From Rhodobacter viridis (GTDB lineage: Bacteria > Pseudomonadota > Alphaproteobacteria > Rhodobacterales > Rhodobacteraceae): 64,000 bases of DNA. Below the pieces are notes generated by a model, which worked only from the letters and a program-made list of their open reading frames with translations, was not told where the DNA came from and searched no databases. This document shows positions 54,165-64,000 of the stretch, one piece after another (position 1 is the first letter of the stretch; each line of letters starts with the position of its first letter). Location of the stretch: the NCBI RefSeq assembly GCF_003217355.1, contig NZ_QJTK01000001.1, positions 558,001-622,000 on the forward strand, read 5' to 3'. The translations under genes and the position numbers were made by a program.

Positions 54165-55055
54165 ATGGGACATGGTGTTGAAAATCTCCGCGGAAGTCTG
54201 CTGATGGTGCTTGCGATGGCGGGCTTCGCCATCGAGGACATGTGCGTCAAATTCCTGGCCGGGCACATGCCCGTGGGCGAGGTGCTGATGCTGCTTGGCA
54301 TCGGCGGCACGGCGATCTTTGCCACGCTCGCGCTGCGCAAGGGCGACCGGCTGTTTTCACGCGACCTTCTGGCACCCGCGGTGATCGGGCGCAATTTCGG
54401 CGAACTGATCGGCACGCTTGCCTTTGTTTGCGCCGTCGCCTTCACGCCGCTCGCGCAGGCGTCGGCAATCCTGCAGGCGACGCCCTTGGCGGTGACGCTG
54501 GGGGCTGCGCTTTTCCTTGGCGAGCATGTCGGCTGGCGGCGCTGGTTGGCGATCGGCGTCGGTTTTGCGGGCGTGCTGATCGTGATCCGCCCCGGCACCG
54601 AGGGGTTTTCGGTGCTGTCGCTTTTCGCCGTCGTCGGCGTTCTGGGCCTTGCCGCGCGCGATGTGGTGACGCGTCGCGTGCCGAAGTCGATCACCTCGAT
54701 GCAGCTCGCAACCTACGGATTTGCTTCGGTGATTCCGGCGGGGGCAATGCTGATCCCGTTTCAGGGGCCGGTGGTGATGCCGAGCGCCTTCGATCTCGCC
54801 TCGATCGCGGCAGCGCTGATCTTTGGCACGGCGGGCTATTATGCGCTGATCGCGGCGATGCGGATTGGCGAAGTCGCGGTGATCACCCCCTTCCGCTACA
54901 CGCGGCTGATCTTTGCGCTGATCATCGGCGCGACCGTTTTTGCCGAAGCGCCCGACCGCTGGACGCTGATCGGCGGCGCGGTCATCGTCGCCTCGGGTCT
55001 TTACACGCTGGCCCGTCAGCGCCGTCTGGCCAAGGCGCAAGTCCCCGCCGCCTGA
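54165..55055 (+). CDS. EamA/DMT family transporter
   Basis: The 296-residue membrane protein has about ten helices in two EamA halves (first: MVLAMAGFAIEDMCVKFLAGHMPVGE; second from about residue 150). Such proteins export metabolites or drugs; the substrate is unknown. The start at 54165 is preceded by AGGGGA at five or six bases, whereas the in-frame GTG at 54141 is not. It is separated from eno by 115 bases. Confidence 0.87.
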   Translation: MGHGVENLRGSLLMVLAMAGFAIEDMCVKFLAGHMPVGEVLMLLGIGGTAIFATLALRKGDRLFSRDLLAPAVIGRNFGELIGTLAFVCAVAFTPLAQASAILQATPLAVTLGAALFLGEHVGWRRWLAIGVGFAGVLIVIRPGTEGFSVLSLFAVVGVLGLAARDVVTRRVPKSITSMQLATYGFASVIPAGAMLIPFQGPVVMPSAFDLASIAAALIFGTAGYYALIAAMRIGEVAVITPFRYTRLIFALIIGATVFAEAPDRWTLIGGAVIVASGLYTLARQRRLAKAQVPAA

Positions 55056-55086
55056 CGCAAAAATTTCACGCGAAGTCGGACGCTAA

Positions 55087-56445
<1,359 letters not shown>

Positions 56446-56481
56446 GCCGTTCGGCTTCTTCTTGGTCCAAATACGCAAATC

Positions 56482-56517
56482 CCGCCGGAGGCCCTGTGCC
56501 CCCGGCGGTTTTTCTTT
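56482..56517 (+). terminator. Terminator of eno inside a longer inverted repeat
   Basis: CCGCCGG (56482-56488) and CCGGCGG (56502-56508) are followed by TTTTTCTTT. The hairpin is nested between outer arms CTTGGTCCAAATACGC (around 56461-56476) and GCGTATTTGCGCCAAG (around 56538-56553), a relative of the repeats at 4821-4880 and 60357-60428. Confidence 0.85.
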
Positions 56518-56572
56518 GACTTTGAAGCCTGCGGCGGGCGTATTTGCGCCAAGAAGAAACCCGGAGGGGATC

Positions 56573-57001
56573 ATGGGCGCGGCAGATCGGATCATCGCGA
56601 AACTCGGGCTGGAACCGCATCCCGAGGGCGGCTGGTATCGCCAGACATGGATTGCCGAGGCGGAACCGGGCCTGCGTCCGGCAGGCACGGCGATCCTGTT
56701 CTTGCTCAAGGCGGGCGAGGCAAGCCATTGGCACCGGGTCGATGCCGCCGAGATCTGGCATTACCACGCGGGCGCGGCGCTTGAATTGCGGATCGCCGCA
56801 AGCGACGCCGGGCCGGTGACGCGGCTGCGGCTTGGCCCCGACGTGCTCGGCGCCGAGGTCGTGCAAGGCATCGTGCCGGTCGGCCATTGGCAGGCGGCTC
56901 GGACACTTGGCGACTGGACGCTGGTCGGCTGCACCGTCAGCCCAGGCTTTCGCTTCGAAGGCTTCGAGATGGCCGCGCCGGGGTTCGAGATCCCAGACTG
57001 A
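56573..57001 (+). CDS. DUF985 cupin protein
   Basis: The 142-residue single-domain cupin starts at the ATG after GGAGGGGATC. Motifs are HPEGGWYRQTW, SHWHRVDAAEIWHYHAG (histidines as candidate metal ligands) and a C-terminal VGCTVSPGFRFEGFEMA, as in the DUF985/cupin_5 family. No enzymatic role is established. Its stop directly abuts the stop of the convergent DUF2798 gene. Confidence 0.88.
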   Translation: MGAADRIIAKLGLEPHPEGGWYRQTWIAEAEPGLRPAGTAILFLLKAGEASHWHRVDAAEIWHYHAGAALELRIAASDAGPVTRLRLGPDVLGAEVVQGIVPVGHWQAARTLGDWTLVGCTVSPGFRFEGFEMAAPGFEIPD

Positions 57002-57256
57002 TCAGCCCTCGCGCACTGTCCGGTGCATCACGAGGAAGGCGAGCTTGAACGACAGCGGGCCGACGCCGAGCGAGAGCAGGAAGGCCACCGGCCAGGCGGT
57101 CAGCCAGTTGCGCAGCCAGATCAGCGCCCAGCCCTCGGGGAAGCCGTGCGGCAGGATGGAGAAGAGGAAGGTCATCATCAGCGCCATCAGGCAGGAGATG
57201 AAGACCTGCGCCAGAATGATGGTCAGCTTTTCGCGTTTGGGATCGGGTTTTTGCAT
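57002..57256 (-). CDS. DUF2798 small two-helix membrane protein
   Basis: The 84-residue protein has two hydrophobic helices (LTIILAQVFISCLMALMMTFLF and AWPVAFLLSLGVGPLSFKLAFLVM). The RNWLTAWPVAF pattern is typical of DUF2798. The function is unknown. In its leader, two adjacent hairpins occur (57301-57338). Confidence 0.75.
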   Translation of the reverse strand: MQKPDPKREKLTIILAQVFISCLMALMMTFLFSILPHGFPEGWALIWLRNWLTAWPVAFLLSLGVGPLSFKLAFLVMHRTVREG

Positions 57257-57300
57257 GGTCTCTCTCGATAAAGTGCCGCGGGTTCGAGATCGACTAGCTC

Positions 57301-57338
57301 CCGCCCGAAGGGCGGTGACCGGGATAACCTGACCGGTC
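57301..57338 (-). other. Two adjacent hairpins in the DUF2798 leader
   Basis: CCGCCC-GAA-GGGCGG (57301-57315) and GACCGG/CCGGTC with a 10-base loop (57317-57338) lie 45-80 bases upstream of the DUF2798 start on the minus strand. They may be a regulatory leader or the end of the preceding DUF4405 transcript. I do not recognise an RNA family. Confidence 0.35.
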
Positions 57339-57406
57339 TTACGTTTTTCGGCTGAGGCTCAGATAGGGGCGCGCCGAGATTCGGTCAAGGGGGCTGACCT
57401 GCCCCC

Positions 57407-57823
57407 TCAGCTCCAGACGCCGCGCTTGAAGAGATCGGAAAGGTCGGTCAACCAGCTTGCGGGCGGCAGATCGCGCACGGCCAGGGTCATCAGCAACAGC
57501 ACGGCAATCAGGGCCAGGCCCACCTCGCGCCGGTGCGAAAGCGTGCGGGTGCTCGCCTGCCACAGCAGGTTGGTGATCACCGGCCAATGCAGCCAGATGT
57601 GCCAGCCCACCGCGAAGAGGAAGAAGACGCCGAGCGTCAGATGCAGGCTTTCCCATTGCGCGCGGGAGAGGAAGGCAAGACGCCAGCCGATCTCTTGCGC
57701 GATCCGCCCGGAGGGGGCGATCGCGACCGCAAGGCCCGAGACGGCAAGGCCGAGGAAGGTGAAGCCCGCCAGAAAGACCGCGGCGGCCCGGTTCGAAAAC
57801 GGTTGGGAAGCAAGGTGTGTCAT
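57407..57823 (-). CDS. DUF4405-type four-helix membrane protein
   Basis: The 138-residue protein starts at the ATG at 57823 directly after a near-perfect Shine-Dalgarno (AGGAGG). Four helices are visible. WESLHLTLGVFFLFAVGWHIWLHWPVITNLLW holds several histidines that could bind haem, as in related cytochrome b-like DUF4405 proteins. That is inference. A longer frame to 58009 reads into the neighbouring anmK and is discarded. Confidence 0.78.
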   Translation of the reverse strand: MTHLASQPFSNRAAAVFLAGFTFLGLAVSGLAVAIAPSGRIAQEIGWRLAFLSRAQWESLHLTLGVFFLFAVGWHIWLHWPVITNLLWQASTRTLSHRREVGLALIAVLLLMTLAVRDLPPASWLTDLSDLFKRGVWS

Positions 57824-57872
57824 CGCATCCTCCTGTCGTTTCCACTGATACGCAGAAGGGGGCGATTTCCGT

Positions 57873-59018
57873 CTATCCCCGCGGGCGGCTGACCTTGCCG
57901 CCGCCCACCAGCGCCGCAACGCCGGTCGTCGAGGGCCCTGAAGTCGGCAGGCCGCGGGCGACGCGGACGGCGAGATAGGCGAAGGCCTGCGCCTCGAGCA
58001 TGTCGCCATCGAGGCCGATGTCTTCGATCGGCGCCACCGGACAGGGCAGCCGCGCGTCCAGTTCCGCCATCAGCGCCGCGTTGAGACGCCCCCCGCCCGA
58101 GACCAGAACGCATTCGGGCGGGCTCGGGAAATGCTCGAAACCGCGGGCGACCGCGGCGGCGGCACAGGCGGTGAGCGTTGCCACCGCATCCGCATCATCA
58201 AGCCGATCGACAAAGGACAAGGCCGCGCCGAATTCGTTGCGGTCGAGCGATTTCGGCGGCATGCGGAAGAAATGCCGATGACCGAGGAAAGCGGTCACGG
58301 CGGCCTCGTCCACCCGCCCTTTCAGCGCCAGCGCGCCGCCGATATCGGCCGCAGCCCCCAGACGATGCCGCATCAGATCGTCGATCGGCGCATTCGCCGG
58401 GCCGGTGTCGAAGGCGAGAACGGCCCCCTCGGCCTCGGGCGCCGCGTGGCGCGGATCGAGCCACGTGACGTTGCCGACGCCGCCCAGATTGAGAAAGGCG
58501 CAAGGCGTGGTGAGCCCGGCCCATCGCGCGCAGGCGAAGTGGAAGAAGGGCACCAAAGGCGCCCCCTGCCCGCCCATCTCGACATCCATCGAGCGGAAAT
58601 CCCAGACGACCGGCTGGCCCAAAACCTCGGCCAGAACCGCGCCATCGCCCGCTTGATGCGTGCGCCGTTTCCCGTGCAGGGCGTTCGGATCATGCGCGAG
58701 GGTCTGGCCGTGAAAGCCCACCAGCACCTCGCCCGCCGCTTCGGGCAGGTCGGCCAGAAGACCCGAGAGCAGTTCGGCATGCGCGGTCTCGACCACCTCG
58801 GCGGCTTCGGCCACGCCATCCTCGCCCTGCCAGCGGCCAAGCGCCTGATGGATGACGCCGCGCTCGGCGGGGGTGTAGGGGCGATAGGCGCTGGGGCCGA
58901 AATCGAGGATCGCATGGCCGTCGGTCAAGAGCGCCGCCGCGTCGACCCCGTCAAGCGAGGTTCCCGACATCGTGCCGATGGCCCAGACCGGCCCCGTTTT
59001 TGCGCCCGTTTTCAACAT
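57873..59018 (-). CDS. anmK: Anhydro-N-acetylmuramic acid kinase
   Basis: This 381-residue cytoplasmic kinase of peptidoglycan recycling phosphorylates and opens 1,6-anhydroMurNAc to MurNAc-6-P. It has the ATP-binding start [16 protein letters not shown], the catalytic-type [22 protein letters not shown] and [21 protein letters not shown] precedes the ATG at 59018; the longer frame to 59072 is not supported. It is divergent from tyrS with 59 bases between. Confidence 0.95.
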   Translation of the reverse strand: MLKTGAKTGPVWAIGTMSGTSLDGVDAAALLTDGHAILDFGPSAYRPYTPAERGVIHQALGRWQGEDGVAEAAEVVETAHAELLSGLLADLPEAAGEVLVGFHGQTLAHDPNALHGKRRTHQAGDGAVLAEVLGQPVVWDFRSMDVEMGGQGAPLVPFFHFACARWAGLTTPCAFLNLGGVGNVTWLDPRHAAPEAEGAVLAFDTGPANAPIDDLMRHRLGAAADIGGALALKGRVDEAAVTAFLGHRHFFRMPPKSLDRNEFGAALSFVDRLDDADAVATLTACAAAAVARGFEHFPSPPECVLVSGGGRLNAALMAELDARLPCPVAPIEDIGLDGDMLEAQAFAYLAVRVARGLPTSGPSTTGVAALVGGGKVSRPRG

Positions 59019-59077
59019 CTCTTCCCCTTTTGCGCTTGCGCCGATATACGCATGGGGCCAGCCAAGGGACAAGCACG

Positions 59078-60328
59078 ATGACTTATCATCCGAAATCGGA
59101 ATTCCTGCGCGTCATTATCGAGCGCGGTTTTCTGGCCGATTGCACCGATCTTCAGGAACTCGACGCCGCTTTGGCGGGGGGGATGGTCACCTGCTATATC
59201 GGCTATGATGCCACGGCGGCCTCGCTGCATGTCGGGCATCTTCTGAATATCATGCTGTTGCGCTGGTTCCAGAAGACCGGGCACAAGCCGATCACGCTGA
59301 TGGGCGGGGGCACGACGAAGGTGGGCGATCCGAGCTTCCGCAGCGAGGAACGGCCGCTGCTGACGCCCGAAAAGATCGACGAGAACATCGCCGGAATGCA
59401 GCGGGTCTTTGCGCGCTATCTTGATTACAAGGACGAAGGCAATGGCGCGCTGATGCGCAACAATGCCGAATGGCTTGATGATCTGAACTACCTCGACTTC
59501 CTGCGCGATATCGGGCGGCATTTCTCGGTCAACCGGATGCTGAGCTTCGAATCGGTGAAGTCGCGGCTCGATCGCGAGCAGTCGCTGAGCTTCCTCGAAT
59601 TCAACTACATGATCCTGCAGGCCTATGATTTCCTTGAGCTGAACCGCCGCTATGGCTGTCTGCTGCAGATGGGGGGCTCGGATCAGTGGGGCAATATCGT
59701 CAACGGCATCGATCTGACGCGCCGAGTGCTGGATCGCGAGATCTTCGGGCTGACGACGCCGCTGCTGACCACCTCGGACGGGCGCAAGATGGGCAAGTCG
59801 CAGGGGGGCGCGGTCTGGCTGAGTGGCGAGATGCTGTCGCCTTACGAGTTCTGGCAGTTCTGGCGCAACACCACCGATGCCGATGTGGGGCGGTTCCTGA
59901 AGCTTTACACCGATCTGCCGGTCGCGGAATGCGAGCGTCTGGGCAAGCTCGAGGGCTCGGAAATCAACGGCGCGAAGATCATTCTGGCGAATGAAGTGAC
60001 GCGGCTTCTGCACGGCGCCGAAGCGGCGGCCGCGGCCGAGGCCACGGCGCGCGAGGTCTTTGAAAAAGGCGGCGTGGGCGAGGATCTGCCGACGCTGAGC
60101 CTCGGCGCCGAGGAAGTGGCCGAGGGGATCAGCCTTGCGCAGCTCGTCGTGCGGTCGGGCCTCGCCAAGACCGGCAAGGACGGCAAGCGGCTGATTTCCG
60201 AGGGCGGGCTGAAAGTCAATGACGAGATCTGCACCGATGCCGGGCGGATGTTCGCGCCCGCCGATCTGGCCGCACCGGTGAAGCTGAGCGCGGGGAAGAA
60301 ACGCCATGCGCTGGTGAGCCTGGGCTGA
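59078..60328 (+). CDS. tyrS: Tyrosyl-tRNA synthetase
   Basis: This 416-residue class I synthetase charges tRNA-Tyr. It has the tyrosine-site [16 protein letters not shown] (HVGH as the HIGH motif), the [14 protein letters not shown] segment, KMGKS as the KMSKS motif, and a C-terminal S4-like RNA-binding domain ([21 protein letters not shown]). Full length. The start follows AAGGGA; an in-frame extension to 59000 overlaps anmK and is not used. Confidence 0.98.
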   Translation: MTYHPKSEFLRVIIERGFLADCTDLQELDAALAGGMVTCYIGYDATAASLHVGHLLNIMLLRWFQKTGHKPITLMGGGTTKVGDPSFRSEERPLLTPEKIDENIAGMQRVFARYLDYKDEGNGALMRNNAEWLDDLNYLDFLRDIGRHFSVNRMLSFESVKSRLDREQSLSFLEFNYMILQAYDFLELNRRYGCLLQMGGSDQWGNIVNGIDLTRRVLDREIFGLTTPLLTTSDGRKMGKSQGGAVWLSGEMLSPYEFWQFWRNTTDADVGRFLKLYTDLPVAECERLGKLEGSEINGAKIILANEVTRLLHGAEAAAAAEATAREVFEKGGVGEDLPTLSLGAEEVAEGISLAQLVVRSGLAKTGKDGKRLISEGGLKVNDEICTDAGRMFAPADLAAPVKLSAGKKRHALVSLG

Positions 60329-60334
60329 GCAAGG

Positions 60335-60453
60335 CCGGGGCTCTGCCCCGGACCCCGGGATATTTGAGGCAAGATAAAGGAAAAGGGCGCTCCTGACGGG
60401 CGCCCTTTTATCTTGCGTCAAATATCTCGGGGGTCAGGGGGCAGAGCCCCCTG
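60335..60453. repeat. Intergenic hairpin array, bidirectional terminator (second copy)
   Basis: Between tyrS and the convergent cyclophilin gene: CCGGGGC-TCT-GCCCCGG (60335-60351), an outer cruciform with ATTTGAGGCAAGATAAA (60362-60378) and TTTATCTTGCGTCAAAT (60407-60423), an inner perfect terminator AAAAGGGCGC/GCGCCCTTTT (60381-60409), and CAGGGGGC-AGA-GCCCCCTG (60435-60453). The layout repeats that at 4771-4926. Confidence 0.85.
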
Positions 60454-60461
60454 TGCCAGCG

Positions 60462-61043
60462 TCATTCGATCGTGGCTTTGACGATGTAGTCCGGATCTTC
60501 GACGAGACCGTTCATCTCGGGCGCGCCCTTCTTCAGCTTGTCGACCAGATCCATGCCTTCGACCACATGGCCGACGATGGTGTATTGGCCGTCGAGATGC
60601 GGCGCAGCGTCGAACATGATGAAGAACTGGCTGTTGGCCGAGTCGGGGCTCGCCGAACGGGCCATGCCGACCATGCCGCGGGTGAAGGAGCGGTTCGAGA
60701 ATTCCGCCGGAAGGTCGCCGTATTTCGACCCGCCCATGCCCGCCATCGACAGATCGCCGCCGCGCTTGCCGAATTGCACGTCGCCGGTCTGCGCCATGAA
60801 GCCCTCGATCACGCGGTGGAAGACCACGTCGTCGTAGGCATGTTCATTGGCAAGCTGGGTGATGCGCTCGACATGTTGCGGCGCGACATCGGGCGACAGG
60901 TCGATGACGACCTTGCCCGAAACGCCCCCCCCGATTTCAAGCACGAGGTTCGGACCCGGGCCGTCGGGCGCGGTGGTGCCATCCTGCGCCATCGCCCCCG
61001 TGGCCGCGAAGGCCAGTGCCGTGGCGAGAAGCAGCTTACGCAT
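60462..61043 (-). CDS. Periplasmic cyclophilin-type peptidyl-prolyl isomerase
   Basis: The 193-residue protein has a signal peptide (MRKLLLATALAFAATGAMA, cleavage after residue 19) and a compact cyclophilin domain: VVFHRVIEGFMAQTGDVQFGKRGG and NSQFFIMFDAAPHLDGQYTIVGHVVEGMD hold the catalytic Arg, Gln and His region. It folds exported proteins. It overlaps the upstream cytoplasmic paralogue by eight bases, giving one operon with two compartments served. Confidence 0.92.
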   Translation of the reverse strand: MRKLLLATALAFAATGAMAQDGTTAPDGPGPNLVLEIGGGVSGKVVIDLSPDVAPQHVERITQLANEHAYDDVVFHRVIEGFMAQTGDVQFGKRGGDLSMAGMGGSKYGDLPAEFSNRSFTRGMVGMARSASPDSANSQFFIMFDAAPHLDGQYTIVGHVVEGMDLVDKLKKGAPEMNGLVEDPDYIVKATIE

Positions 61044-61542
61044 CGGCCGCCACCCGCACGGTGATCATCCGGTCCGGCGACGCCGGCGGCTCGCCGCGGG
61101 CGATCTTGTCGACGAATTCCATCCCCGAGATCACCTGACCGTAGACGGTGTATTGGCCGTTCAGGAAATTGTTGTCGGCGAAGTTGATGAAGAACTGGCT
61201 GTTGGCCGAATTCGGGTTCATCGAGCGCGCCGCGCCAAGCGAGCCGCGCGCATGCGGGACCTTGGAGAACTCGGCCTTCAGGTCGGGGTATTGCGACCCG
61301 CCCGTGCCGGCGCGGCGCGGGTTGTAGTCCTTTTCCATGTTCGCATTTTCGACGTCGCCCGTCTGCGCCATGAAGCCGTCGATCACACGGTGGAAGGCCA
61401 CGTTGTCATAGGCGCCATCGCGGGCCAGTTGCTTCATCCGCTCGCAGTGCAGCGGCGCCACATCGGTGAGCAGCTCGATCACCACGGGCCCATCCTTGAG
61501 GGTGATGATGATGGTGTTTTCGGGATCCTTGATCTCGGCCAT
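61036..61542 (-). CDS. Cytoplasmic cyclophilin-type peptidyl-prolyl isomerase
   Basis: The 168-residue cyclophilin has no signal peptide: MAEIKDPENTIIITLKDGPVVIELL, NVAFHRVIDGFMAQTGDVENAN, NSQFFINFADNNFLNGQYTVYGQV. AGGAGAG sits four bases before the ATG at 61542; the frame to 61692 is an extension only. It is first of the two-gene operon and resembles PpiB, whereas the second gene resembles PpiA. Confidence 0.93.
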   Translation of the reverse strand: MAEIKDPENTIIITLKDGPVVIELLTDVAPLHCERMKQLARDGAYDNVAFHRVIDGFMAQTGDVENANMEKDYNPRRAGTGGSQYPDLKAEFSKVPHARGSLGAARSMNPNSANSQFFINFADNNFLNGQYTVYGQVISGMEFVDKIARGEPPASPDRMITVRVAADA

Positions 61543-61751
61543 GGGGCTCTCCTGAATTTGGTCTGGGCGCAACTTAAGGGCTGGGAGGCGCCAAGGAAAG
61601 GGCAAAGCGGTGCGGGAATTTCGTCGCAGCCGGGCGAGTTTTCGGCCCCCAAGGGGGGGAGAGGCGTTGACGCCCCCCACACATCCGGGCAATTTTGCGC
61701 GAGCCGCAGGTGGACGGCCCCCACCTCGCGACCCACAACTGGAGAACGGAC

Positions 61752-62942
61752 ATGGCTTGGAAAACGCTCGACGAGATGGATCTTGCGGGCAAGGTGGTGC
61801 TGGTGCGCGTGGACATCAACGTGCCGGTGGAAAACGGGGTGGTGACCGACGCGACGCGGATCGAGAAGATCGCGCCCACGGTCAAGGACATCCTCGCCAA
61901 GGGTGGCAAGCCGGTGTTGCTGGCGCATTTCGGTCGTCCGAAAGGCAAGCCCGTCGCGGAAATGAGCCTGCGTCCGCTGGTGCCGGAACTGGCCAAGGCG
62001 CTGGGTGTGACGGTGAAATTCGCCGAGGACTGCATCGGCGCGCCAGCGAAGACCGCCGTGGCGGCGCTGGCCGCGGGCGAGGTTCTGCTCTTGGAAAACA
62101 CCCGCTTCCACGCCGGTGAGGAAAAGAACGACCCCGAACTGAGCGCCGCGATGGCGGCGCTGGGCGAGATCTATGTGAACGACGCCTTCTCGGCGGCGCA
62201 CCGCGCGCATTCCTCGACCGAAGGCGTGGCGCATATCCTGCCGTCCGCGGCGGGTCGTCTGATGGAAGCGGAACTGAAGGCGCTGGAAGCGGCGCTGGGC
62301 AATCCGGTGCGGCCGGTGACGGCGGTTGTCGGTGGCGCCAAGGTCTCGACCAAGCTTGATCTTCTGGGCAACCTTGTCAGCAAGGTCGACCATCTGGTGA
62401 TCGGCGGCGGCATGGCGAACACCTTCCTGGTGGCGCAGGGCATCGATGTCGGCAAGTCGCTTGCTGAACGCGAGATGGCCGATACCGCACGCGAGATCCT
62501 CGAAAAGGCCAAGGCCGCGGGCTGCGCGATTCACCTGCCCGCCGATGTGGTGGTGGCGCGCGAGTTCAAGGCTGGCGCCGCGAACGAGGTCGTCGGCAAT
62601 GCCGATTGCCCCTCGGATGCGATGATCCTCGACGCCGGGCCGAAGTCGGTCGAAGAGATCGCCAAGGTGTTCGAAGCCTCGAAAACGCTGATCTGGAACG
62701 GTCCGCTCGGCGCCTTTGAAATCGCGCCCTTCGATGCGGCGACGAATGCGGCGGCGCAGAAGGCGGCGGATCTGACCAAGGCGGGCAAGCTGGTGTCGGT
62801 GGCGGGCGGTGGCGACACTGTGGCCGCGCTGAACAAGGCGGGTGCTGCGGAAGATTTCAGCTACATCTCGACCGCGGGCGGCGCTTTCCTCGAGTGGATG
62901 GAAGGCAAGGAACTGCCCGGCGTTGCGGCGCTGACGAAATAA
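61752..62942 (+). CDS. pgk: Phosphoglycerate kinase
   Basis: The 396-residue enzyme of glycolysis and the Calvin cycle has [14 protein letters not shown] at the N terminus, [25 protein letters not shown], the ADP-binding [13 protein letters not shown], and the C-terminal [21 protein letters not shown] precedes the ATG. In Rhodobacter the pair pgk/fba serves both gluconeogenesis and CO2 fixation; the aldolase follows here after a terminator. Confidence 0.98.
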   Translation: MAWKTLDEMDLAGKVVLVRVDINVPVENGVVTDATRIEKIAPTVKDILAKGGKPVLLAHFGRPKGKPVAEMSLRPLVPELAKALGVTVKFAEDCIGAPAKTAVAALAAGEVLLLENTRFHAGEEKNDPELSAAMAALGEIYVNDAFSAAHRAHSSTEGVAHILPSAAGRLMEAELKALEAALGNPVRPVTAVVGGAKVSTKLDLLGNLVSKVDHLVIGGGMANTFLVAQGIDVGKSLAEREMADTAREILEKAKAAGCAIHLPADVVVAREFKAGAANEVVGNADCPSDAMILDAGPKSVEEIAKVFEASKTLIWNGPLGAFEIAPFDAATNAAAQKAADLTKAGKLVSVAGGGDTVAALNKAGAAEDFSYISTAGGAFLEWMEGKELPGVAALTK

Positions 62943-62970
62943 GCTTGCCCGATTGCGACGGGTTACGGTC

Positions 62971-62998
62971 GGGGCGCTGCGAAGCGCCCCGATTTTTT
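62971..62998 (+). terminator. Rho-independent terminator of pgk
   Basis: GGGGCGCT (62971-62978) and AGCGCCCC (62983-62990) form a perfect 8-bp stem with a 4-base loop, then GATTTTTTC. Confidence 0.92.
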
Positions 62999-63063
62999 CA
63001 TGACGGCTTCGCTGTTAGCGAAACCGGAATTGCATCCTTTGTCACAAGAGTTTAACCGGGTGC

Positions 63064-63073
63064 TGCAATTGCA
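63064..63073. promoter_or_regulatory. Palindrome in the aldolase promoter region
   Basis: TGCAATTGCA is a perfect 10-bp palindrome 46 bases before the aldolase start. A half (AATTGCA) is also seen about 35 bases upstream. It may be a regulator site. Confidence 0.25.
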
Positions 63074-63118
63074 AAGTCGCTGCCCGGAATGGTCCGGGCC
63101 CAGGATCGGGGGTCGAAT

Positions 63119-64000
63119 ATGGCGAAGACGATGATGGAACACATGCGCAAGGGCGAAGGCTTCATCGCCGCTCTTGACCAGTCGGGCGGCTCGACGCCGA
63201 AGGCGCTGCGGCTCTATGGCATCACCGAAGACGCCTATTCGAACGAAACCGAAATGTACGACCTGATCCACGCGATGCGCGCGCGGATCATCAAGTCGTC
63301 GGCCTTCACCGGCGACAAGGTGGTCGGTGCGATCCTGTTCGAACAGACGATGGACCGCGACATCGACGGCATCCCGACCGCCACCTATCTGTGGGAAAAG
63401 CGCGGCGTCGTGCCCTTCCTGAAGATCGACAAGGGTCTGGAAGAAGAAAAGAACGGCTGCCAGATGCTGAAGGCGATGCCGACGCTGGACGCGCTGTTGG
63501 AGCGCGCCGCGGAAGCCGGGATCTTTGGCACGAAAGAGCGTTCGGTGATTTCGGCCGCTGATCCGATGGGCATTGCCTCGGTCGTGGCGCAGCAGTTCGA
63601 AGTGGGCGAACAGGTTCTGGGCGCGGGCATGGTTCCGATCCTCGAACCCGAGGTGACGATCTCGATCGCCGACAAGATCGACGCCGAAGCGATGCTGCGC
63701 GATGCGCTGCTGGCCGGTCTCGAAACCGTGTCGTCGCCGGTGATGCTGAAGCTCAGCCTGCCGACGATCGACAACTTCTATCTGCCGCTCGTCGAGCATC
63801 CGAACGTGATCAAGGTCGTGGCGCTGTCGGGGGGCTATGCCCGCAACGACGCGAATGCGATTCTGGCCCGCAACAAGGGCATGATCGCGTCCTTCAGCCG
63901 CGCGCTGACCGAAGGGCTGACCGCGCAGATGACCGATGCGGAATTCGACGCGGCGCTCGGCGAAGCGATCGACAGCATCTACCGCGCCTCGATCGCCGGT
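63119..64000 (+). CDS. Class I fructose-bisphosphate aldolase (3' end outside the window)
   Basis: The 294 codons run to the window edge without a stop, starting at the ATG at 63119. The protein reads MAKTMMEHMRKGEGFIAALDQSGGSTPKAL, FEQTMDRDIDG, GVVPFLKIDKGLEEEKNG and VMLKLSLPTIDNFY, where the Schiff-base lysine is expected in KLSLP. This is the short bacterial class I aldolase that makes or cleaves fructose 1,6-bisphosphate. The usual length is about 295 residues, so the stop is probably just beyond 64000. Confidence 0.93.
   Translation, partial: MAKTMMEHMRKGEGFIAALDQSGGSTPKALRLYGITEDAYSNETEMYDLIHAMRARIIKSSAFTGDKVVGAILFEQTMDRDIDGIPTATYLWEKRGVVPFLKIDKGLEEEKNGCQMLKAMPTLDALLERAAEAGIFGTKERSVISAADPMGIASVVAQQFEVGEQVLGAGMVPILEPEVTISIADKIDAEAMLRDALLAGLETVSSPVMLKLSLPTIDNFYLPLVEHPNVIKVVALSGGYARNDANAILARNKGMIASFSRALTEGLTAQMTDAEFDAALGEAIDSIYRASIAG

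Overview
The window reads as chromosomal DNA of a purple non-sulfur alphaproteobacterium of the Rhodobacter group, most likely Rhodobacter capsulatus or a near relative. The grounds are high GC content, an O2-independent ubiquinone locus (ubiX-ubiD / ubiT-ubiU-ubiV), a NifJ-type pyruvate oxidoreductase, a diheme cytochrome c peroxidase, katG-oxyR, NnrS, and several FNR-type (FnrL) boxes. Species assignment is inference; no database search was possible.

Layout. 1-1257: a lone serine recombinase with a cluster of GAGACG half-sites, then a possible structured leader. 1258-4760: two tandem YitT-type membrane proteins, an EmrE-like SMR pump and typA. 4934-7742: a polyamine-type ABC importer (ATPase plus two permeases) without a binding protein. 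7915-9621: a MocR regulator divergent from a DUF1127 gene. 9695-20523: three minus-strand genes that all carry a Hint domain; one encodes a 2674-residue RTX/cadherin-like protein made of four super-modules. 20524-21430: 0.9 kb without a credible gene. 21431-24840: PPK2, TetR, a LysE exporter with its AsnC regulator, tRNA-Ser(CGA) and a small membrane protein. 25016-28193: katG and divergent oxyR. 28425-41967: acyltransferase, nnrS, the anaerobic ubiquinone genes, and a GltD-like / NifJ / DHOD-like redox operon. 42057-49500: soluble chemoreceptor, DUF475 protein, SpeB-type ureohydrolase, cytochrome c peroxidase, Rrf2 regulator, small proteins, ndk. 49774-64000: ABC-F ATPase, nucleoside hydrolase, SelO, EamA transporter, enolase, a DUF985 cupin, two small membrane proteins, anmK, tyrS, two cyclophilins, pgk and class I fructose-bisphosphate aldolase (cut by the window end).

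How the genes work together. The middle third is rich in low-oxygen and redox functions. A perfect FNR box lies between ubiD and ubiT and could switch on both arms of oxygen-independent quinone synthesis; a second FNR box precedes the cytochrome c peroxidase; a weaker one precedes the GltD-like/nifJ operon. KatG/OxyR, KatG/peroxidase and the Rrf2 Fe-S regulator cover peroxide and possibly nitric oxide stress. The right end is a housekeeping stretch with three glycolytic/Calvin-linked enzymes (eno, pgk, fba).

Beyond genes, the window holds a roughly 200-bp intergenic repeat present twice in opposite orientation with a compensatory base-pair change in one hairpin, a composite hairpin array that recurs between convergent genes, two long direct repeats inside the giant RTX gene, and a leader with mutually exclusive pairings upstream of the yitT operon.
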